NCBI GenBank assembly: GCA_002726245.1 | Contig: PBSM01000191.1 | Coordinates: 1-64,000 of the forward strand | DNA length: 64,000 nt | Direction of reading: 5' to 3' | From: Planctomycetaceae bacterium | GTDB lineage: Bacteria; Planctomycetota; Planctomycetia; Pirellulales; Pirellulaceae | Part shown: in pieces, positions 56,256 to 63,486 of the stretch | How the letters are laid out: the number at the start of each line of letters is the position of its first letter | How positions within the stretch are numbered: the stretch's first letter is position 1 | Notes under the pieces: generated by a model | Seen by the model: only the letters and a program-made list of their open reading frames with translations | Database searches by the model: none | Told to the model about the DNA's origin: nothing | Program-made: the position numbers and the translations under genes

Positions 56256-58442
56256 ATGTTTCGAGTTCTAAGCAAGACGCAGACGGCTTTTGTAGTCCTC
56301 AGCTTGCAGCTGATTTACGCCTCCTCAGCTATGGCCGAGTCTGATCGCCCCAACATCGTTCTCATCATGGCGGATGACATGGGGTATTCGGACATTGGTT
56401 GTTATGGCGGTGAAATTGATACGCCGACGCTCAACCGGCTGGCTGCGGATGGGTTGCGATTCACGCAGTTCTATAACACGGGGCGTTGCTGCCCGACGCG
56501 GGCGGCACTGCTGACTGGCCTTTACTCCCACCAAGCCGGTGTCGGCTGGATGATGACTGATCGTGGGCACGACGGTTATCGCGGTGATCTAAACAACCGC
56601 TGCGTTACTATTGCAGAAGCAGTGAGGCCGGCTGGCTACTCCACCTACATGTCAGGCAAGTGGCATGTGACTCCGCACGTCAAGCCGGATGGACCGAAGG
56701 ACAACTGGCCAGTCCAGCGTGGTTTCGATCGGTTCTACGGAACGATTCACGGTGCGGGCAGCTTCTACGATCCGAATTCCTTGACGCGAGACAACACGCA
56801 GATCTCGCCTTCGGCCGATTCGGAATACAAGCCCGAGACGTATTACTATACCGACGCTATTAGCGATCAAGCAGCCCGCTTTATCAAAGAGCACAAAGCC
56901 GCGTCCCCCGACAAGCCTTTCTTCATGTATGTCGCCTACACCGCTGCCCACTGGCCGATGCATGCTCTCGAGAAAGACATTGCCAAGTATCGAGGCAAGT
57001 ATGACGAAGGATATGGCGTGATCCGCGCAGCTCGCTTGAAACGTATGCGCGAACTGGGGCTCGTCTCGCCCGATTGGGAGATGACCGCGCAAGCCGAAGA
57101 CTGGAACAAGGTCGAGCATCGCGAATGGGAGATCCGCTGCATGGAGGTCTATGCCGCGATGGTCGATAGCATGGATCAAGGGATTGGCCGCATCGTCGAT
57201 GCTTTGCGAGTGACCGGCGCTTTCGACAACACGCTGATTCTCTTCCTGCAAGACAACGGTGGCTGCGCGGAGACGCTCGGCCGATCGCCGCGGAATGGAT
57301 TGCTCGCGCGTCCCGAGAAGCCGAGCCTGCCGATCATGAAAGTTGGCGAACTACAAACACAGATGATTCCGCCGCAAACGCGAGACGGTTACCCGACTGT
57401 CATGGGACCCGGCGTGATGCCCGGCCCGGATGGAACTTACATCGCGTACGGTCGCGGTTGGGCTAACACGTCCAACACCCCGTTTCGCGAGTACAAGCAT
57501 TGGGTTCACGAAGGTGGTATCGCGACCCCATTGATTGCCCATTGGCCCGCGAAGCTCAAACAAACTGGCAAGTTCGACCACCAGCCAGGGCACCTGATCG
57601 ATTTGCTCGCGACGTGTGTTGATGTGGCGAAGGCGACTTATCCAAAGCGTATCGGTGATCGTGAGATTCAGCCAATGGAAGGAGCCAGCTTGGCACCGGC
57701 CTTCGTCGGCGATTCGATCGAGCGCGAGAACGCGATCTTTTGGGAGCACGAAGGGAATCGAGCGGTTCGCGACGGTAAGTGGAAACTCGTCGCGAAGGAG
57801 AATCGGCCTTGGGAGTTGTACGACATGGAAGCCGATCGAACGGAGTTGCACAACCTGGCGGCTGAGCTTCCTGAGAAGAAGACGGCTCTTGAGGCGAAGT
57901 GGAATGCTTGGGCCGCGCGAGCCAACGTGTTGCCTCTGGGTACGTGGAGAGGCCAAGCGAAGGCAGCTTCGTTCAACAAGAAACAAAAGAAGTTCACGTT
58001 GCGGCAAGGAGACGATCTGTCACAAGCCAAAGCGCCGTTCGTCGAGAAGCGTGCGTTGACGATTACAGCGACCTTACGCGAATCAGGAGACGGTGTGATC
58101 GTCGCGCAAGGCGGAACGGCCGCCGGATATTCGCTGTACGTGAAGAGTGGCAAGTTGATGTTCGCGACTCGGCACAGTGGGAAGATAACGGTTATCGCTG
58201 CATCCGACCGTCTTCCATCAGAAGCCGGCGTTCGTGCCATGTTGTCCCGCGACGGCAAAGTCGTGTTGCAAGTAGACGGGAGGGAGGTTGCCAACGGCAA
58301 GACTCCGGGCGCGCTGAACGCGATGCCGAGCGACGGTCTTCAAGTTGGAAGCGATGCCAATGGCGCCGTCGGCGAGCACAACGCACCGTTCGCGTTTCCT
58401 GGCAAGATTGAAGAGCTGACCGTTCAAGTTGCAAACAAATAG
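56256..58442 (+). CDS. secreted type I sulfatase with C-terminal lectin-like domain
   Basis: A formylglycine-dependent arylsulfatase-like enzyme that releases sulfate from an organic ester, 728 residues. ATG 56256 follows an AGGAGA-like purine run (GAACGCAGG). Signal peptide: AFVVLSLQLIYASSAMA. Metal-binding Asp40-Asp41 in IMADDMGYSDIGCYGGE, FGly motif CCPTRAALLTG with Cys78 the residue converted to formylglycine, GKWHVTPH, and late FLQDNGGC. The catalytic part ends near residue 560. A C-terminal segment about 590-728 (VIVAQGGTAAGYSLYVKSGK, GKIEELTVQVANK) resembles a LamG/concanavalin-like domain. No formylglycine-generating enzyme or carbohydrate lyase is adjacent. Confidence 0.95.
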   Translation: MFRVLSKTQTAFVVLSLQLIYASSAMAESDRPNIVLIMADDMGYSDIGCYGGEIDTPTLNRLAADGLRFTQFYNTGRCCPTRAALLTGLYSHQAGVGWMMTDRGHDGYRGDLNNRCVTIAEAVRPAGYSTYMSGKWHVTPHVKPDGPKDNWPVQRGFDRFYGTIHGAGSFYDPNSLTRDNTQISPSADSEYKPETYYYTDAISDQAARFIKEHKAASPDKPFFMYVAYTAAHWPMHALEKDIAKYRGKYDEGYGVIRAARLKRMRELGLVSPDWEMTAQAEDWNKVEHREWEIRCMEVYAAMVDSMDQGIGRIVDALRVTGAFDNTLILFLQDNGGCAETLGRSPRNGLLARPEKPSLPIMKVGELQTQMIPPQTRDGYPTVMGPGVMPGPDGTYIAYGRGWANTSNTPFREYKHWVHEGGIATPLIAHWPAKLKQTGKFDHQPGHLIDLLATCVDVAKATYPKRIGDREIQPMEGASLAPAFVGDSIERENAIFWEHEGNRAVRDGKWKLVAKENRPWELYDMEADRTELHNLAAELPEKKTALEAKWNAWAARANVLPLGTWRGQAKAASFNKKQKKFTLRQGDDLSQAKAPFVEKRALTITATLRESGDGVIVAQGGTAAGYSLYVKSGKLMFATRHSGKITVIAASDRLPSEAGVRAMLSRDGKVVLQVDGREVANGKTPGALNAMPSDGLQVGSDANGAVGEHNAPFAFPGKIEELTVQVANK

Positions 58443-58859
58443 CACGTCGCTCTCGCTCGATTGGCTTTTTGCACTCCTTGAGGCTAGATAGGTCGCGGGC
58501 CTTGTTGCTGCCTGTCTGTGGTTCCTGGAACGTCTTCGGCACCCTCAAATCAACGAGTCGCTGACCTGTTTGATCTGACCTGCGAATCCAGCTCCCCAGT
58601 TAACGGTCCATTCTATCCCGCGAACATCCGTGTCACGATACGGAGACATGATTCGGCGAAAGAAGTTCGCAGTTTAGGCCGCCTTCCGTTGTGTGACAGG
58701 AAGGCCCTCGCGGTCGCCGATCAACGGGGTCACCGATCAACGGGGTCAGGCGTCTTTGATGGACCGTCAGGTGAGTCGGGCACCGTGGTAGCAGGGAAGC
58801 TGACGAGTCAGTAGACTGCGGTCGTCGTTGAGTTCTTCCTGCGTGATGGCGGTTGCCCC
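58443..58859. other. 417-bp intergenic region with a short tandem repeat
   Basis: Between the sulfatase and the Rpn fragment no gene is recognised. The only clear structure is the 16-bp tandem repeat at 58717-58748 and the run GGGGTCAGGCGTCTTT after it, which resembles REP-type intergenic motifs. Confidence 0.4.
58717..58748. repeat. 16-bp direct tandem repeat
   Basis: CCGATCAACGGGGTCA occurs twice head to tail (58717-58732, 58733-58748). The second copy runs straight on into GGCGTCTTTGATGG. The unit CAACGGGGTCA is the kind of motif found at tips of REP-like palindromes; here only one side is present. Confidence 0.7.
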
Positions 58860-59279
58860 ATGCCTCTTGGTATCGATCCGAAAGTTGACTTTGCCTTCAA
58901 GTTGGTCTTTGGCAGCCCCGGTCACTCGCGAATCACAATTCACTTTCTGAACGCGGTGCTGAATCTTCCGCAGCCGATTACGTGGGTCGAGATTCTGAAC
59001 CCGATCCAAGGTAAGGACCGCTCGGAAGACAAACTTGTCGTGTTGGATGTTCTGGCCGCTGATACGGAAGGCCGTCGCTTCAACATCGAAATGCAACCGA
59101 CGTTGCCGACGGACCTTGCCAAACGGCTGACCTACTACAACTGCCTGAACTACATTCGGCAGTTAAGCGAAGGTGATCCGTACTACGGCTTGCGTCCGGC
59201 GATCAGTATTTGTGTGCTTGATCGGGTGCTGTTCGCGGAAGCATCGGACTTCCACTTGAGTTCGAGCCAACGAGTGTGA
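58860..59279 (+). pseudogene. Rpn-type PD-(D/E)XK nuclease/transposase family, C-terminally truncated
   Basis: Start ATG 58860. The sequence LGIDPKVDFAFKLVFGSPGH, FLNAVLNLPQPI, KLVVLDVLAADTEGRRFNIE followed by MQ and RLTYYNCLNYIRQLSEGDPY matches the N-terminal half of the Rpn/PDDEXK_2 family, recombination-promoting nucleases. Catalytic residues are visible: Asp in VLDV and the ExQ of NIEMQ. Full members have about 280-300 residues; this one diverges after ASDFHL and stops at 139, so it is probably a remnant. These genes spread horizontally and frequently decay. Confidence 0.7.
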
Positions 59280-59401
59280 ATGGCAAAGAGACTTCCTTCG
59301 CGAACGAACTCGACCGCACGGGAAGATGAAGTGAAGACGGCGACCCACGGACGGTCGCCGTTGAAACCGCCCGGCGGCATGGATTTCGCGAGCCGCGTGC
59401 T

Positions 59402-60673
59402 CTACGACGAAACTGCCACCGGTTCCTGCTGTTTGACGCCGACTTCGTTGTCGATGATCTCGATTCCCTTTTGGCTTGGCACGTCGAACGGATGATCGCA
59501 GTGCTCGCAGTTCGATAAGTCGAGCCTCGTCGTGATGCGGCAGGCGACGCACGCGTCGAGCACGAGGCGTGGGTAGGCCGCCAGTAAGGCTAGACCACCG
59601 GCTGGTCCTAGCAAGAATCCCCGCAACATCCACCATCGCGTTGAGCGGCGTTCAAGTCTCCGTCTTCGCGCACAGAGCACGGCAATTCCAACTCCGACAA
59701 CTGCTTGCAACGCAACAAGGAACACGATCCTTGCCGTCAGTGTGGATTCTTTCTTCGCGTTGTCCCAGGCATTTCGAAGCAATTCGCCCTTCTCCGAGAC
59801 CGCACTCACAATCGCCACCACTCCGAAGAACGCGGGCGGAACGCAACCGATCATGACGACTTCTTCGTAAGTACCGTCAGTTGACGTGTCTTCTTCAAAC
59901 TGCTTCTGCGACTCGATCTGTCCCTCTCCATCGAATTCGTACCACGTGAATTGTTGGCGGTCATTGATCCCATCGTGCCCAAGTCCAATATATGCCCCGG
60001 CTTTATTCGGTGCCCTCGCCAATGTTACCCAATTGCGGTTCACGAGTTCATTCGTCAACCGTACTTCAGTAAGAAACACCTCCCCGACTCCACTAAACGC
60101 TCCGAGGGACGTGGCTCGTTCCTCGTCGTCGGGTTTCAAGTTGGTTTCGAGAAGCACGATGCGATCATCGACTCGTAACATCACACCGAACGCGCGAGAG
60201 CCGAACTGGCCGCTGAAGACTTCAAGACCACGCAACACCGATGTGGGCGGCAGACGGTAGATTACTTCCACACCGGTGCCGTTGCCAGGAATGCGATAGA
60301 CTCCCGTCGAACATACAAGAGTAAAGTTCCCGCTATCGTCGTGCTGATACCAGTTGTAGGGCTCTCGAAAAGAATCTGTAGGTGTCGGCGTTCGCAAACT
60401 GCCTCGTAAAGTCCAGCGATGCGACTTCCCTTCTTCGTAGAGCAGAATCGCATCCTCCTGCATGTCATATACCCAGTTGCGCCGTTGTCCGACGGCGGGA
60501 GTTGTCGTTGAGGGATAGAAGGAGTGGAGGTGTTGAAATCGGTCACCTAGCCCCAGCCCTCTCTGGCGCGCGTAGTATTGCAGGTGGCTGCTGTAACCAG
60601 TCCACTGCGGAGGGGCCTCCCAATCCTCCGGTGCGGGCTGTAATTTGTCGCGCACCGAAGTTCCGGGAATCAT
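59402..60673 (-). CDS. C-terminal part of an ABC-2-like membrane protein with zinc-ribbon tail
   Basis: The frame is the same as that of the upstream gene and is separated from it only by one TAA (60686-60688), so both probably once formed one protein of about 640 residues. This part begins around MIPGTSVRDKLQPAPEDWEA with an exported mostly-beta region, then membrane helices about 260-290 (VVMIGCVPPAFFGVVAIVSA), 308-335 (ARIVFLVALQAVVGVGIAVL) and 350-375 (RGFLLGPAGGLALLAAYPRL). The tail has CVACRI and CEHCDHPF, two CxxC pairs forming a zinc ribbon. No enzymatic motif is seen. Alternatively it is a separately translated partner starting at ATG 60673. Confidence 0.6.
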   Translation of the reverse strand: MIPGTSVRDKLQPAPEDWEAPPQWTGYSSHLQYYARQRGLGLGDRFQHLHSFYPSTTTPAVGQRRNWVYDMQEDAILLYEEGKSHRWTLRGSLRTPTPTDSFREPYNWYQHDDSGNFTLVCSTGVYRIPGNGTGVEVIYRLPPTSVLRGLEVFSGQFGSRAFGVMLRVDDRIVLLETNLKPDDEERATSLGAFSGVGEVFLTEVRLTNELVNRNWVTLARAPNKAGAYIGLGHDGINDRQQFTWYEFDGEGQIESQKQFEEDTSTDGTYEEVVMIGCVPPAFFGVVAIVSAVSEKGELLRNAWDNAKKESTLTARIVFLVALQAVVGVGIAVLCARRRRLERRSTRWWMLRGFLLGPAGGLALLAAYPRLVLDACVACRITTRLDLSNCEHCDHPFDVPSQKGIEIIDNEVGVKQQEPVAVSS

Positions 60674-60685
60674 CTTCGCAATTTG

Positions 60686-61324
60686 TTAATTCGACCCACC
60701 GACGACAATGGAGCCGGGGCGGAGGCTTAACCACGGTGCGCCATCCGGTCCAAGCGCGACGGAGTAGTACTGATACCTGGCCTCGCCGCGCATGATCGCG
60801 ACGTTGCGTCGATAGTTTTCAACGGCTACTCCGGCGCACAAGATGCCCGTCAGAATCGCGATCGTCACGATCACAACCAGCCACGTCCGACCGGCTCCGA
60901 TGGCGAGTCCTCCGCTACTTGAAAAGACGCTCCGCGCTGCGGCACCGAACCCAGCGAAAGAAAGCACCAACAACACAATCGAGAACCATAGAGTCAGGTC
61001 GGCAGAGACAAAGCACAGGAAGATGGCGACTCCGGCCCCAACGGCAGGCAGCAGGCGACTCCCGATGAACCACGCGTCGATCGTGATGCCTCGATGGATC
61101 AACAACGCTCGGGCGGCAGGCCGTTGGTCTGCCCAGCACTGAAGCATCCCTAGTGCCACCGCAATCGGGCAACTGACGACACCGACGAGCATCCCGATTT
61201 CCTGGCCATCCAGAATCACAGAGGAACCTCGCCATACAATCACAAGGACGGCGATAATGGGAATCGCACCCAAGGGAATCCATCGAGCGTACTCTCGTAT
61301 TTCTTTCCACAGGATCGTCTTCAT
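60686..61324 (-). CDS. ABC-2 type transporter permease, N-terminal part
   Basis: ATG 61324 overlaps the stop of the ATPase gene as ATGA, so translation is coupled. The start MKTILWKEIREYARWIPLGA is typical of ABC-2/gliding-type permeases. Five to six hydrophobic helices follow (IPIIAVLVIVWRG, GMLVGVVSCPIAVALGMLQ, AVGAGVAIFLCFVSADLTLW, VLLVLSFAGFGAAARSVF, LVVIVTIAILTGILCAGVAV), then an outside segment QYYSVALGPDGAPWLSLRPG that stops at TAA 60686. The stop falls inside what seems an extracytoplasmic domain continued by the next frame. Confidence 0.75.
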   Translation of the reverse strand: MKTILWKEIREYARWIPLGAIPIIAVLVIVWRGSSVILDGQEIGMLVGVVSCPIAVALGMLQCWADQRPAARALLIHRGITIDAWFIGSRLLPAVGAGVAIFLCFVSADLTLWFSIVLLVLSFAGFGAAARSVFSSSGGLAIGAGRTWLVVIVTIAILTGILCAGVAVENYRRNVAIMRGEARYQYYSVALGPDGAPWLSLRPGSIVVGGSN

Positions 61325-62248
61325 CGCGAGTACTCCAAGGCGTCGGAAATCGAGCCGATCATTGCCGCGGGCCGGAGGTAAGCCAGCACTGCATCTTCAA
61401 ATGTCAACGACTCGCGGCGAGCCGTACCGCTAATCTGCTTCAACGAGGCTTCGGTCTCCTCATTTGGGTTGGCGATGACCAGATGTGTTCGCTCCCGAAT
61501 TTGTCGGGAATCGATCAAGCCTCGAATCTGCGCCGCCTGTGCCGTGCCAAACTCAGCGTCGATCGTCCAACCTTCCACACGATCGCGGAAGTTGCTGAGG
61601 TTGGTATCCACCAACAGTTGGCCGTGGCTGACGATCGCGAGCCGGTCGGCAGGCGTTCGACGTCGTCCAGGAGATGCGTGCAAATCAGAATCGCGCGGTC
61701 ACTGCGTCGCGCAAACGCGAGCAGGCCCTCGACGAGCGATCGCCGCGCGACGGGATCGAGTCCCATCGACGGATCGTCCAGCACGAGCAACTCAGGATCG
61801 GTAGCCAGCGTCATCGCTAACGACACGCCAGCCCGCTGCCCGCGCGAAACCTGACGGACGCGAGACTGCGGGTCAACTCCAAAGAACTTCGGCATCGAGT
61901 CGAAAAGGTGTTGGTCCCAGCGCGGGAATGTCTCGCGTTGCATCCGCGCCGCGTCGCAAGCTCGCATCCAACCCCAAATGAAATGCCCTTCGGCGAGATA
62001 CCCGATGCGGGCTCGCACTTCCGGCGTTAACGCCTCGCAATCGCAACCCAACAATCCGGCTCGGCCCCGCGTCGGCGGCAACAGTCCGAGCAGCATGCGA
62101 ATGAGCGTTGTCTTACCAGCGCCGCTGTAGCCGATCAACGCCGTGACTTGCCGCGCGGGATGCCGATCGTCAGTCCTCGCAAAGCCGCCTTGCGGCCGTA
62201 GTAGCGGGTCAGTCCGTCGGTGCGGATCGCAATGTGATCTTCTCGCAT
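61321..62248 (-). CDS. ABC transporter ATP-binding protein, YtrB-like (two frameshifts)
   Basis: ATG 62248 follows GAGGAG at about six bases. The first frame gives IAIRTDGLTRYYGRKAALRG then LTIGIPRG; near 62155 one base is missing and the next frame gives QVTALIGYSGAGKTTLIRML (Walker A GYSGAGKTT), the signature as SRGQRAGVSLAMTLA, Walker B LLVLDDPSMGLD and H-loop ICTHLLDDVE. Near 61650 a second base is missing; the last frame gives ADRLAIVSHGQLLVDTNL and the C-terminal domain to 61321. Each repair restores a canonical motif order, about 310 residues in all. The signature is SRGQR rather than LSGGQ, as in several YtrB-type ATPases. It is coupled to the permease and sits behind a GntR regulator. 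Confidence 0.8.
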
Positions 62249-62290
62249 TCAAAGTCTCCTCATCTCGAGTTGGGACACATGTGAGTTCTA

Positions 62291-62374
62291 CTCGTTTAAC
62301 TTAACCGCAAGCCGGAGGCGTGCGTTTCTGCGGATTGTGAGGAAACGCACGCCTCCGGCTTGCGGTTAAACGAG
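62291..62374. repeat. dispersed palindromic repeat, copy 2
   Basis: Arms 62291-62328 and 62342-62374 pair over 33 bases; the left arm has five extra bases (a second TTAAC). The core CCGCAAGCCGGAGGCGTGCG is identical to copy 1 at 42962-43028. It lies between the GntR stop and the ATPase start, inside the presumed operon. Confidence 0.8.
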
Positions 62375-62387
62375 GAAGTGGTCGTTT

Positions 62388-62777
62388 TTATCTCGCTGCT
62401 GTCATCTTCACTAATCGTTTGGCCATCGCGTCCTGGATCTGGTCGGAAGTGAAATCGAGTGACACGATCTCGGACAGGAAGACGTCTAACGCATCGTCGA
62501 ACCGTCGTTTTCTTTCTGCTGCCGAAAAGACCTGCCGCCGCTTCGCCACAAACACGCCTCGTCCATGCTGGCTTTCTAACACTCCATCGCGCACCAGCTC
62601 GGCATACGCTTTGGCGACCGTGTTGTGATTAACCACCAACTGCTCCGCCAACTGCCGGACACTCGGCAACGGATCGCCAACCGCCAGTTTGCCACGTGCT
62701 GCGGCCTGCCGCACCCGATCCATGATCTGCAGATAAATCGGCCGATTCCCGCCTGGACTGACTTTGATCTCAAACAT
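62388..62777 (-). CDS. GntR-family transcriptional regulator, YtrA subfamily
   Basis: A short one-domain repressor of 129 residues. The winged helix-turn-helix spans about residues 10-80: RPIYLQIMDRVRQAAARGKL, LPSVRQLAEQLVVNHNTVAK with the recognition helix, AYAELVRDGVLESQHGRGVF. The remaining 45 residues form a short helical dimerisation tail, as in YtrA-type regulators that control neighbouring ABC operons. It is first in the minus-strand operon with ATPase and permease; a promoter with an overlapping palindrome lies directly upstream, indicating autorepression. Effector unknown; YtrA relatives respond to cell-envelope antibiotics. Confidence 0.92.
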   Translation of the reverse strand: MFEIKVSPGGNRPIYLQIMDRVRQAAARGKLAVGDPLPSVRQLAEQLVVNHNTVAKAYAELVRDGVLESQHGRGVFVAKRRQVFSAAERKRRFDDALDVFLSEIVSLDFTSDQIQDAMAKRLVKMTAAR

Positions 62778-62793
62778 GCTTCGCTTACGCCAT

Positions 62794-62816
62794 GTGTACC
62801 AGTTACACTAGTACAC
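62794..62816. promoter_or_regulatory. candidate GntR/YtrA operator palindrome
   Basis: On the minus strand GTGTACTAGT-GTA-ACTGGTACAC has 10-base arms with one mismatch and the outer GTGTAC/GTACAC perfect. It lies 17 bases ahead of the GntR start codon and directly downstream of the -10 box, where a bound repressor would block initiation. The GTGTA...TACAC shape fits the sites described for YtrA-type regulators. Confidence 0.65.
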
Positions 62817-62841
62817 TATACGGTAACCAGGAAGCTGTCAA
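62815..62841 (-). promoter_or_regulatory. promoter of the GntR-ABC operon
   Basis: On the minus strand a perfect -35 box TTGACA (62841-62836) is followed after 15 bases by TATAGT (62820-62815). The spacer is a little short. The -10 overlaps the operator by two bases. The promoter reads toward the GntR gene. Confidence 0.55.
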
Positions 62842-62866
62842 GCATCTCGCGCAGAATAACGTCGTC

Positions 62867-63486
62867 TCAAGACTCGACCATCTCTGAGTCATCACTCTTA
62901 GACGCCTTCGCTAGTCCTCGCGCCGCGACTCCGCCGGCGATCGCTCCGAAGAGATGGCCTTCCCAGGAAACGTGCGAGCCGATGTCCGGGACGATTCCAA
63001 ACAACAACGTGGCTCCGTAGAGAAACCCGACAAGTAGCGAGATCATCAGCGGAACGAATCGTCGTTCCAGGAACCCGGATAGCAGCAAGAACGCAATGAG
63101 TCCGTAAACCAGCCCGCTCGCCCGACGTGCGTCGCCGAACGCCCGAACAGCCAAACCAAGGCTCCGCCGAGAAGCACGATGTAGAAGACGATCGTCCACG
63201 ACTTGGCATTCGAGCCCGCAAGCAGCAAGAGAAGAATCGTTAGCGGAACGGTGTTACTGAGTAAGTGTCCAAGATCCGCATGCAAAAACGGCATCAGGGG
63301 AATGCCAACCAGCCCGATGAGCGATCGCGGTGTGACACCAAACGCGTTGATGTTGAAAGGCAGTACGAACCCAACGGCGAAGACGCACCACACGATACCG
63401 ACGAACGCAAGTACTCCGCGCCACTCTTCTTTGACGGAATGCCTCACTTTAGGAGGTCTTTCATTCTTGCTTGCCAGCTCAATCAA
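62867..63486 (-). CDS. rhomboid-family intramembrane serine protease (frameshifted at the active site)
   Basis: A membrane protease cleaving transmembrane substrates. The first frame gives VLAFVGIVWCVFAVGFVLPF, ALIGLVG-like PRSLIGLVGIPLMPFLHADL and GHLLSNTVPLTILLLLLAG, the rhomboid HLLSN element, then LVWLFGRSATHVG. At a GGG run near 63125 one base is missing; restoring it gives HVGASGLVYGLIAFLLLSGF with the catalytic Ser in GASG. The last helix carries the catalytic His in SWEGHLFGAIAGG. About 206 residues, six helices, a compact bacterial rhomboid. The start may be TTG 63486, overlapping the upstream gene by eight bases; a GTG at 63447 is another option. Confidence 0.8.
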
